Positions 24,501-34,680 of a stretch of 64,000 bases of DNA are shown piece by piece. The stretch lies in contig CP093831.1 of the NCBI GenBank assembly GCA_033063855.1, positions 20,088,001-20,152,000 on the forward strand, in the 5' to 3' direction. This DNA comes from Smittia aterrima (Eukaryota; Arthropoda; Insecta; Diptera; Chironomidae). The notes beneath the pieces are model-generated. The model worked only from the letters and a program-made list of their open reading frames with translations. It was not told the origin of the DNA and made no database searches. Each line of letters opens with the position of its first letter. Within the stretch, counting starts at the first letter, position 1. A program made the translations under genes and the position numbers.

Positions 24501-27039
24501 ACCGAAGGGAAATTTGCCATTCATGAAACCAGAAGACGCGCAGTACTTTGATAAACTTCTTGTTGATGTTGACGAAGAAGCATTGACACCTGAAGAGCAA
24601 CGTGAGCGAAAAATCATGAAGTTGCTATTGAAAATTAAGAACGGAACTCCGCCGATGAGAAAGGCTGCTTTACGTCAAATCACAGACAAAGCTCGCGAGT
24701 TCGGAGCTGGACCACTATTCAATCAAATTCTGCCATTGCTGATGTCACCGACCTTAGAGGATCAAGAAAGACATTTGCTGGTGAAAGTCATTGATCGCAT
24801 TTTATATAAACTTGACGATCTTGTTCGGCCATTCGTTCACAAGATTTTAGTTGTTATCGAGCCCTTACTCATTGACGAAGATTACTATGCGCGTGTTGAA
24901 GGTCGTGAGATCATCTCAAATTTGGCAAAAGCTGCTGGTTTGGCTACAATGATCTCCACAATGAGGCCCGATATTGATAACATCGATGAATACGTCAGAA
25001 ATACAACTGCAAGAGCTTTCGCTGTGGTCGGATCTGCTCTGGGAATTCCCTCGCTTCTGCCGTTCTTGAAAGCTGTCTGCAAAAGTAAAAAGTCTTGGCA
25101 AGCTCGTCACACTGGAATTAAAATCGTCCAGCAAATTGCTATTTTGATGGGATGCGCGATTCTTCCACATCTTAAGTCACTCGTAGAGATCATTGAGCAT
25201 GGGCTTGTCGACGAACAACAAAAGGTCAGAACTATAACTGCTCTCGCTTTAGCTGCGCTCGCTGAAGCTGCTACTCCTTACGGTATCGAATCGTTTGACT
25301 CTGTCTTGAAGCCGCTGTGGAAAGGTATCCGAACGCATCGTGGAAAAGGACTTGCCGCATTTTTGAAAGCCATTGGTTATTTGATTCCATTAATGGATGC
25401 TGAATATGCAAATTACTACACACGTGAAGTCATGTTGATTCTTATCCGAGAATTCCAATCTCCCGATGAAGAAATGAAAAAGATCGTGTTGAAGGTTGTC
25501 AAGCAGTGCTGCGCAACAGACGGTGTCGAGCCTCAGTACATTAAAGAAGAAATCTTACCTCACTTCTTCAAACACTTTTGGAATCATCGAATGGCATTGG
25601 ACAGAAGAAACTATCGTCAGCTGGTCGATACAACTGTTGAAATTGCCAACAAAGTTGGATCGTCAGAAATCATTAACCGTGTGGTCGATGATTTAAAAGA
25701 TGAGAACGAGCAGTACAGAAAAATGGTTATGGAAACTGTTGAAAAGATCATGGGAAATCTCGGCGCGGCTGATATTGATTCACGTCTTGAAGAACAGTTA
25801 ATCGACGGAATTCTGTACGCTTTCCAAGAACAGACAACTGAAGACGTCGTTATGTTGAACGGCTTTGGAACAATCGTAAATCAGTTGAGTAAGAGAGTCA
25901 AACCATATTTGCCGCAAATTTGTGGAACAATTCTTTGGCGCTTGAACAACAAATCAGCAAAGGTTCGACAACAAGCTGCTGACTTAATCTCTCGCATTGC
26001 AGTCGTGATGAAAACTTGTCAGGAAGAGAAGCTAATGGGACATCTTGGCGTCGTTCTTTATGAATATCTCGGTGAAGAATATCCTGAAGTACTTGGATCG
26101 ATTCTCGGTGCATTAAAGGCCATCGTGAATGTAATTGGAATGACAAAAATGACGCCACCAATTAAAGATCTCTTACCTCGTCTCACACCAATCTTGAAGA
26201 ATCGACACGAAAAAGTTCAAGAGAATTGCATTGACTTAGTTGGTCGAATCGCCGATCGTGGTCCTGAGTATGTGTCAGCTCGTGAATGGATGAGAATTTG
26301 TTTCGAGTTGCTAGAGTTGTTGAAGGCTCACAAGAAAGCAATTCGTCGAGCGACTGTCAACACCTTCGGATACATCGCCAAAGCTATCGGTCCTCATGAC
26401 GTTCTCGCAACATTGCTTAATAATTTGAAGGTTCAAGAGCGTCAAAATCGTGTTTGTACAACTGTGGCCATCGCAATCGTCGCTGAAACATGTAGACCTT
26501 TCACAGTTCTGCCAGCGTTGATGAACGAATATCGTGTGCCAGAGTTGAACGTTCAGAATGGCGTTTTGAAGTCTTTATCATTTTTGTTCGAGTACATTGG
26601 TGAAATGGGCAAAGATTACATCTACGCAGTTGTTCCCTTACTTGAAGATGCTTTGATGGACAGAGACTTGGTACATCGGCAGACAGCGTGCGCAGCGATT
26701 AAACACATGGCACTTGGAGTCTACGGTTTTGGTTGTGAAGATGCTCTCATTCATTTGCTTAATTACGTTTGGCCCAACATATTTGAAACGTCGCCTCATC
26801 TGGTTCAAGCTTTCATGGATGCAGTAGAGGGACTTCGCGTTGCTCTTGGTCCCATTAAGATTCTTCAATACACTCTACAAGGATTATTCCATCCTGCTAG
26901 AAAGGTTAGAGATGTTTACTGGAAAATTTACAACTCGCTCTACATTGGATCACAAGACTCGCTCGTCGCTGGTTTCCCTCGGATCGAAAACGACCCAAAG
27001 AACCAATACGTTCGATATGAGCTTGATTATAATCTTTAA
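21599..27039 (+). CDS. Sf3b1: Splicing factor 3B subunit 1 (SF3B1)
   Basis: Five coding exons: 21599-21605 (only ATG GAA G), 21816-22090, 22151-22277, 23154-23413 and 23773-27039. They give 1,311 residues; human SF3B1 has 1,304. The N-terminal part has the U2AF-ligand-like RWDET/TPG repeats (residues about 220-370), including MSMTPEQLQAYRW-type sequence. The rest is the HEAT-repeat superhelix and is nearly identical to the human protein, for example in ARHTGIKIVQQIAILMGCA and in GLVDEQQKVRT. The lysine that matches human Lys700 is Lys707 here. SF3B1 is the core of the U2 snRNP SF3b complex and clamps the branch-point helix in the nucleus. Introns 3 and 1 are the long ones (876 and 210 bp). 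The start follows from the conserved EDIEAQI sequence that begins exon 2. Confidence 0.97.
23461..23525 (+). other. tRNA-like / SINE-like remnant in an SF3B1 intron
   Basis: The intron contains GGGTTCGAATCC, an exact RNA polymerase III B-box, about 50 nt downstream of an A-box-like AATGGCGGGCGAC. T-stem pairing is poor and no acceptor stem closes, so it is not a working tRNA. A decayed tRNA or the head of a tRNA-derived SINE fits best. Confidence 0.3.
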
Positions 27040-27110
27040 AGAGATCAAAACGATCCAAACATTTACTTTAATCTAACGCACTTTATGTAACCAAACTATT
27101 GAATACTGGA

Positions 27111-27116
27111 AATAAA
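27111..27116 (+). terminator. SF3B1 poly(A) signal
   Basis: AATAAA lies 72 bases past the SF3B1 stop codon, followed by T/GT-rich sequence, a normal position for a 3'-end signal. Confidence 0.6.
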
Positions 27117-27119
27117 ATA

Positions 27120-28343
27120 ATTTCGTTCAAATGTCAGCCTCTCTTTAGACTCAACAACCCTTTCTAAATTTCAGATGAGTGTGCTATTAATTTCACCGAT
27201 TAAATATTCATTTGTTGAACATCAATCGTGAACATTATGTAAATTAGACAAACATTTTTTATGCAAATCAAAGGCATGATATTTATTGAATGTAATTGAA
27301 GTCAACAATCTTCGGGGGAAGTCATCGAAAATGATAAATGGTTGCAAAACAGATTGAAAACGTTTGCGAGTTTCTTTTCAGTTATAGAAAGCTGTTAATA
27401 GTCGAGAGGGTGCGAAATGAGTTTGACATTTTCTCACCAACAATGAACTTCAATTTTCAATTGTTACAGTTTTTAGGGTTCATTGAAAGCAATGTGTAAT
27501 TTACGAGTTGATTTTCAACCAGTCAACATAAAATGAGATTTACGTTTAAGCTGACACGCTGAGGTAATCATTTTATAAATTATAAATTGTAATGAAATCA
27601 ATAATTAAAATTAAAAAAATTGAAGAATAAACAATTTTTAGTTCATTGCAGAGACGAAAAAACAAACAAGCGACAAACTCTCTCGATTATTATTCATTAA
27701 TTTAATTTTACATTTAAGACAACACCTGCAGTGAAAGTTTGTAAGATGACATCTGGATTCATTTAATTGAGATAAGATGTTTGTTAACATTTCAAAGTTT
27801 ATTCAATTATAAATGAAATTAAAATCAAAAACTACAGACAAAGTCGCTCCCAGATATTAGAGGAAATAAATTTTATATTTTCCCACATTTTTCTGCGGGT
27901 GCGATAGATTTTTGGGGTGTTTGCTCAACATCGATCAAAATATCGGAAAAATCATGAGGATCATGAAAGTATCAAATGCATAATCAACAATCGTGGGATC
28001 AAAATCAATTTGTTTCAATTCATTTAAAGATTTTCAATTCCTGAATCGAAGAAGTTCGAATAATCGTCAAAGATCTCAATTGCTGTCCCATTTGAAATAA
28101 CATTGATTTACTTGAACTACTTCAACCTTAAACAGTCACATCGAGTGAAGCGAAAATTACGGTAATCTACCAGGATGCATTTTCGAATAGCATGAAGATC
28201 AGTTTAGAGGGTTCGTAATGGACTAAATGATTTAGCAATAAACTTCACAATTCATAAAAAAATGAAGTTTAATCTGACAGCGTCAATAAACTTTTGAGTG
28301 GATTAATTGACGGACTCTCAACCATAAAACGTGGTTAAAATTC
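27120..28343. other. AT-rich intergenic sequence
   Basis: No exon, RNA gene or repeat is recognised between the SF3B1 3' end and the left arm of the large inverted repeat. Confidence 0.4.
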
Positions 28344-30133
28344 TTTTCAGTAATTTTCTGCGTTCTTTGCGTTTATGCAATCAAGTTTGCTTCAATTATG
28401 CTTTTGCTGTTGATTCTTACACTTTCGTAAAACAAACATAAAGCAATAAAGACATTAAATAAATACATCGAACCAGATGCACAAGATGTTCGGCAGAATT
28501 TCGTCGCCGAGAATAAGCGCAGTTTAAATGTACAGTTGGAGTCAGCACCTGTTGACGTTCACTGAATACTGAATGTAGGTGAGAATTCGTCTTGATCTTC
28601 TTCCTCGATCGATCAGACCGGAGAAGAGAAGAAGAAGCAATGAAACTTATTGTGAATTGCTTGTTAATTGAATGCAAATGACTTTCGTTACGGAAACTTA
28701 ATTTTCATGTTGATCGAGCTGCTGCTGCTGGTCTTTTATAGTTTGGGGTGAAATTTTGTTCATAAATAATGAAGGCACTCACCCATAACCACCTTTCGGA
28801 GACCATTTGAGGACACTCATTTGTTTGTGCATTGAAATTTCCTCGCTAACTTGACAGATTCAAGATTTATCTTCCGAAGCGAATTAATTGAAAATCAAAG
28901 AACGGTCGATACAAATCTTTGATTTTGTCTCTTCGTCTTCATTCGGAAGTATTTTCTACCTGTAAAAAGAAGTTTAAATGCCTCAAGTGGCTCAAGCACG
29001 GCACGAGCCAGGTAAATATCAAGCATATGGCGCTGATATCATAGTCAGCGCTCAAGCATGCAGAACGAATTGTCGAATGAAGTAGCTTCGGAGTGTAAAG
29101 TTAAATTTCGTGAAGTAGAAAGCGTCAACGAAAGGTTTTCTTTTGTGGCTTTTGTGTGAACTTGTCGGCGTTTCATCTGCTCACTCATTGACTGAGGTTT
29201 CCGAATTAAAACGAAGAATTGGTTTAGCCCAAATTCAACTTCACAACCAAATGTTTTAATGTGAATCTGATTACATGCAAAAAAAGCCAAGCACAAAAGA
29301 TCTGAAGAGGGTTTGTGTCGAACAACAAACAAACGGAACAACAATCGATTAATATCATCAACAATGAAATCATAATGCAATCTGAGTGAATCAAAAAGGC
29401 ACATCGCTCATCATCGTTGTCAGCAGATGTTTTTTGCAATTGGACAAAAATTCAAAAGAAAAGTTTTTCGAATTTAGAAGTTGATCTAAAAACTTTGAAA
29501 CTTCAATGATCACGCGACCTTTTGCCACTTCTCACGCCCCGCCAATAAATGAAACTCTTCCAACTTCTTTCATCCCTTTCGATTTATTTACACTCAACCT
29601 TCAATGAAACAAACATTAACAGCAATTACGGAGTCGTTTTACATCCCTTTTCCTTTTCAATCCAATCATTTGTTTCCGGATGTTTCACTCGAATGATGAG
29701 ACGAGCACGATGCTTAATATGATAAATCAAATCAAGGAACAAAGCCGAGGATGAATAGCAGTTCAAACGAAAGTTGATAATGAACGAGGCAAAACAGATT
29801 TTAGAACCGAACAATGAACGTCAGTAACACGCACGCAAACATTCCTTCATGTGCTTCAGCAATCACAGTTTCCAGTTAGCTCAAAAAGTCACTCCTAGTT
29901 CAGAAAAGTTTCAACTTATCGGAATATGTGATCTTCTCATGAACAGTTCTCAACAATTCTCGAGCTGATGCTTTTTTGAGTGCTTCATCGTTCAGTTGGA
30001 GGGGTCGAATACAATAAACTCGAACAAACATATAACAAATATCAGTTTATAACATCAAACTTCTCTCATCATCAACCTCCGAGTTTTGGTTTTCAATGAT
30101 CCAATCTAAGGACTTCACACTGAGACGCATTTT
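28344..30133 (-). repeat. Left arm of large inverted repeat
   Basis: This 1,790-bp stretch is the near-identical reverse complement of 34681-36474. Examples are the match of TGAGACGCATTTT at its inner end with AAAATGCGTCTCA at 34681, and CAGCAAAAGCATAATTGAAG-type sequence near its outer end. Sampled stretches differ by scattered substitutions and short indels. Long shared open frames (for example 29626-29814 on the minus strand) are copied in the other arm, but they look non-coding: no known domain and no Met in good context. Outer and inner borders were set where similarity stops. Confidence 0.93.
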
Positions 30134-33060
30134 GAAAAGGAAAATGATTTCGGTTCATTGGTTTCACGATAAGCCAATTCTCGTAAGCGCAACATTTATG
30201 GCTTTTTTATACAAAGGACTTCTTTAAAGGAGAAACAAATTTTTGTGACCGATAAATTTGTATCAAAAAGAAAACTATTTTAATGATTTATTGAGATTTG
30301 AGAGCAGACAAGAAAGTTTAAAAAGCATTTGAATTTAGTTTTTATCAATGATAACATTGCATAATGATTCATCTCTGACTAGTAGAACAAACATCAAAAT
30401 GATTCTGACTTGTCATTGGAATTAAAAACTCAATTGCGTGATGAAATGTTTCCAAGTCAGAGTCGAACAGCTAAATTATTTAAGCCCATCTGTTGTACAA
30501 TGTTGAATGAGTTTTCGGAAGTTCCCAAAATTAAATACATCGCTTGAAAATGCAAATTGATAAAGCGCATAAAATTAAAGCCAACATATTCCAATAAGAA
30601 TCGAAAACACAATTGTTACATCTTTTAGGAGTTTTTGTGATGTGCTTTCCCTTTAAAGCACGCGACTGAAGTGCGAACATGCTAAACATCGCTTTACGCT
30701 GCCATATGCTTTCGTTGAGAATTATTGAATTCAATTGAGATAGTCACGCCTGGTGGTTTTAGTTTTTAGTGGCAAACACTTCTGAGTAATTCAAACATAT
30801 TATTAGATGCCATTTGAGGTTGTCGAAGGTAATAAAATGTAGAATCTGCAAACAATTTCATCCGATCAACAAGCGACGGAGGTCAGCGCATTTAAAAAGC
30901 TGCGTTCTTCTAATTAAATATTTCTGTTATGAATTCCATTATTTTCTTCATGGATCTTAATGCAGCACACTTTTTGTGTTTTTACAAATGATTCGATTAC
31001 GACATCTGAATAAAAGAAATTAAATCGTCGAGTAAGAGAGATAAAGAGGAGAGAATGGAAAATCGAGCCGAACGTTGGGAAAATGTATCAGGTTTCATGT
31101 TGTTTACTCTGCTCGTGTTTAATTCTGCTTCGTTTGCTGTTTGCGTTCGTCATTACAAAAGGATGATCATTTAATTCAAATTACAAACAAATAAACTCCA
31201 TGTTTCCATTCAACTGATGACATTTATTTAAACTCACAAGCAAACAACGACTGTCAGATGATGAACCCTCTTGAGCGATGCTTTTTGTTTGAAAAAAAAG
31301 TTAAAAGAATTATCCTGCTGTACCGTAACGATGCTGAATCGTCTGAGTTTGATTGAGAAAAATTCCCTTCGCCCTTCAAAGGAGAAAGAGAGTTAGTTAT
31401 CGCAATCGGCGATCACTCGGTTGTAGAATTTTACCCAAAGTTGTAATTATTTTAATGTATTTCCTTTAGATTCTAATCTCGAGCTCGAAACTATTGCCCA
31501 AGTGTGAGATTTGCGTTTAAAGAAATCGAGAAGGACTCAGCATGATTTCTCATGATTACCGATAACAATTTTCTCAAGCTATAAATTGTTTGGTATCTAA
31601 GACGAATCAGCAATTAAAGTTTAGTGAGACTTTAATTCCATCTGTTCAAACACTGAAACGTTTCACTGAAACGTTTGTGATTGATGTTCAAAGGATTTTC
31701 AAAGGATTTTCGAATCACGCAATTTGGTTTGGGGTAACGAAATTTTCTGCTATTTGCTCTTCTCGATTGATTGGTAAACATTTCAACGGAAAATTTTCTT
31801 CGGCTTTCACTAGAGTTTGTTACGAAAAATCTTGTGCGAAAGAAACTGTATCAATTGGGGTGGTTGGTAAACAATTTATCAGGAGTGTTAATTACGTAAA
31901 TAAAAGGAATCAACGTCATTTTATTGCTTTCAATGCTCACCCCGAACCCGAAGATATAAACATTAAAGCAATTGAGCTTAATTGACTGACACATAATTTT
32001 CAAAAGAAAAAATTTACTTTCGAATGAAACAGATGGTCGGTCAAGTCACAGCACGGAAGTCTAATTTATGCAACAATATCCGTCGGAATTTATGAGCTAC
32101 CCCCTGCTGTTGATGCTCATATCATCCGAAACTCTTCAATTGTCCATCATAACTTATGGCATTTCAAACCGCAGAAAAGAAATCATTGCATAATTCTGTT
32201 CTCGGCGAGAGCGACGCATGCTTTTACGATTTCTTTGTTATTCAAATCAACATTGTAATGACCATTGAACTTCAGGAAACGATACATAACTCATGCCCAT
32301 TGTCTAGTCTCTAGTGCAACGCAGCTGATGATCAAATAATAAAACTGTTTTCTGCGGTTCCGTTTTGATCATCGAACGCGTCAATAACCCTCCGCTTCGA
32401 GTCTTATCCTCTGATAAACATCGTGTGAAAACGATCGGAACTGACCCAAATAAGGGAATTAATTTCTTAAGTAAGAAATTAGCTGGGAAACGCTGAACGT
32501 GAGAACTCAGGTGTCCAGGATATTTTCAAGGTAGATTCCTTGAAATTAAAAATTGTTAAAGGATCCGGGGATCCGGGCAAAACTTTATTCAAATTGAATA
32601 AATCATCAGTTTACAATTTCTTTAACTGCAACTGCAATGAGCATGTGACTCGCTAATAAATTGTCATCACGTTCTTTAAATTTCAATTTAAAAGCAGATG
32701 TCTCGAAGTAAACCACACGGACATGAGTGGTGATAAAATATCTTCAAGATGCTTAGCGCTTGTGTGTTCGACTAAAATTGTTTACTCGTGCTCATTTATT
32801 TCTCTCCGGGAGATTTTTCCAGGACATATTTTTTGACCTTAAAGGTTGCTTCTTCAAGCCTATCATTTGTTTTAGAAGAAATCTTTTGAAAATAATTCGA
32901 ACCCAACTTGATGACGTCATGAAATTTATCCGACCAATCAGAGAGCGCTCTTGATGGTTAGGGCAGAGCCAAAGGCACGCAATGAAATGTTGTTAAAGGG
33001 AAGCTTTATGTTTTATGCTTTTCAATGTATTCGTGTTGTTCAACTCAATAAACATTTTTA
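30134..33060. other. Left part of the inverted-repeat spacer
   Basis: AT-rich sequence without a convincing gene. A 131-codon open frame at 31590-31985 (+) begins with TTG, matches no family I know, and is probably chance. The short palindromes at 32461-32602 are described separately. Confidence 0.4.
32461..32602. promoter_or_regulatory. Cluster of short dyads upstream of the second GCM gene
   Basis: Four elements lie within 142 bp: a perfect 9+2+9 dyad at 32461-32480 (AATTTCTTA), a dyad TTTCAAGG/CCTTGAAA at 32524-32545, a tandem GGATCCGG pair at 32561-32576, and a perfect 9+1+9 dyad at 32584-32602 (TTTATTCAA). They end about 560 bp before the GCM start. They could be dimeric factor sites or a small foldback cluster. 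Confidence 0.4.
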
Positions 33061-33063
33061 AAG

Positions 33064-33171
33064 ATGCACAGGATAAGTAAGAACATTCGAGCACCAGCTC
33101 TTGTTGCGTTCAGACGTGAAAAAAATTGCCAGACAAGAATTGTGAAAAAAAGTTTTAAACATGTTGCGTGA
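33064..33171 (+). other. Upstream ORF overlapping the second GCM start
   Basis: A 35-codon reading frame starts at ATG 33064 and ends in TGA at 33169-33171, so it overlaps the GCM ATG (33161) in another frame. If the transcript starts upstream of 33064, this frame would lower GCM translation. The transcript start is not known. Confidence 0.35.
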
Positions 33172-34327
33172 TTGGGATATTAACGATACCAACGTTCCGA
33201 TAGTTTGTGAATCGGAAATTGATTTTTATCAAGAGTGGGCTGATGGACATTGCCGATTTATTTATAGTCCAAACAGTGAGGAAGCTAAAAAGCATTCGTC
33301 AGGATGGGCGATGAGAAACACGAACAATCACAACGTGAATATTCTCAAGAAAAGTTGTTTGGGAGTTCTTGTTTGCTCCGTCGGGTGCAGTTTACCAAAC
33401 GGAGCACAAATAAATCTTCGGCCAGCAATTTGTGACAAAGCAAGACGTAAACAAACAGGCAAACCGTGTCCTAACCGCAATTGTTCAGGAAAATTGGAAA
33501 TCAGGTCGTGTCGAGGCCACTGTGGTTATCCTGTTACTCATTTCTGGCGTCACACGAAATTCGGAATATTTTTTCAAGCCAAAGGCGTTCATGATCACCC
33601 CAGACCAGAGCCAAAGAATTGTCGTGAGACGAGACGTTACTTGGGACTTGGAAAACGAAAGAATCTCGCTCTGATGTTGACCAGAGATGCCGCGCTGAGT
33701 AAAAAGTTGAAAACTCTTCAACATAAATCCGAAGTCGATCAATATTGTTACGAACCAGTGACAAATATGAACCATCAACAAGAATTGTCATACGAATACA
33801 ATCAACAATTCCACCAACAACAACAGTATTCACATAATTTGGAATTCATCAAAGCCGAAGAAATCTTTCAATTGGATCAACCTTTGAAGAATTTCAACAA
33901 CAACAATATTTCCACAGTTTTTGACTTGGATCGTAACTTCTTGGTGAAGAATGATTCTTCAGTGATGAGTTATCCCGAGGGTGACGACACAATGAGTTTA
34001 ACAAGTGGATCAAGCGCGAGTGTCTATGACGATGGTTATCAATATGCCAACAGCAATTACACCCCAACCAGCTTTACGAGTCCGGATCAAAGTCATAATA
34101 TTATCAACAGCAATGGAAAGTCTTACTACGCTAACGAAATTTATGAAGTTCGAGCTGTCGATTCATTTCCAACGGATCAAGGTTACGAGAGATATGAGTT
34201 CTCGGATATATTTCCCATTGCCGAGTCACAACAATCTTACGACTGCAGAAGTGGAAACTTTAATTACGGAATCTATGAAGAGTCGACGCCACACTTTGTT
34301 CCTCAGTTCGAACAATGTTCTTTTTGA
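33161..34327 (+). CDS. gcm2: Second GCM-domain transcription factor, intronless
   Basis: A single exon of 388 residues. The GCM domain begins at residue 4 (DWDINDTNVP) and includes SGWAMRNTNNHNVNILKKSC, CDKARRKQTGKPCPNRNC and GHCGYPVTHFWRH, nearly identical to the five-exon gene at 12.7-14.5 kb. The remainder is a Gln/Asn/Ser/Tyr-rich tail with the EEIFQLDQP motif that the other copy also has, there split by an intron. The zinc-binding Cys/His pattern is complete, so it should bind DNA like its partner. It sits in the spacer of a large inverted repeat, 354 bp from the right arm. In Drosophila the paired gcm/gcm2 genes act partly redundantly. The label gcm2 is by convention only, since orthology was not tested. 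Confidence 0.9.
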   Translation: MLRDWDINDTNVPIVCESEIDFYQEWADGHCRFIYSPNSEEAKKHSSGWAMRNTNNHNVNILKKSCLGVLVCSVGCSLPNGAQINLRPAICDKARRKQTGKPCPNRNCSGKLEIRSCRGHCGYPVTHFWRHTKFGIFFQAKGVHDHPRPEPKNCRETRRYLGLGKRKNLALMLTRDAALSKKLKTLQHKSEVDQYCYEPVTNMNHQQELSYEYNQQFHQQQQYSHNLEFIKAEEIFQLDQPLKNFNNNNISTVFDLDRNFLVKNDSSVMSYPEGDDTMSLTSGSSASVYDDGYQYANSNYTPTSFTSPDQSHNIINSNGKSYYANEIYEVRAVDSFPTDQGYERYEFSDIFPIAESQQSYDCRSGNFNYGIYEESTPHFVPQFEQCSF

Positions 34328-34483
34328 TGATTGAACTTTCATCGCTTTTAAATCAAATTAAAGTTTAAATAGATTTTTTACGCAATAAGACTGCATGATG
34401 TTTGTGTTAGAATTAAGTAAAATCTTGCCTTCGACGAATTCTGATATGAATTATCTTTGTCTAGTCAGTAAAGAAATTAATGA

Positions 34484-34489
34484 AATAAA
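34484..34489 (+). terminator. Poly(A) signal of the second GCM gene
   Basis: AATAAA lies about 157 bp after the stop codon, followed by a T/G-rich stretch, and before the right inverted-repeat arm. Confidence 0.55.
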
Positions 34490-34680
34490 GATTTGGATTG
34501 TGAGTCTCTCCCTTTTAATTTCCGCATTAGCTCGATTTATGATGAATGGGCCGTGAAAATTGGTTTGATTAGCGACGATTTTCCACGTCGATTCGTGCCA
34601 ATTGCATTCCCTTTCGTTCCGGTTTCATCGTAAACTCATCGAGTGGTAAGTAAAAAACAGTTTGCTGGTTATTTCATTGT

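Noticed and set aside
29045..29404. 119-codon open frame in the left arm (minus), with a near copy at 35411-35770 in the right arm
   Set aside because: It is shared only because the arms are duplicates. It has no recognisable domain or splice context, and similar frames occur on other strands of the arms.
31590..31985. 131-codon open frame in the inverted-repeat spacer
   Set aside because: It starts at TTG, has no family match and no splice or start context.
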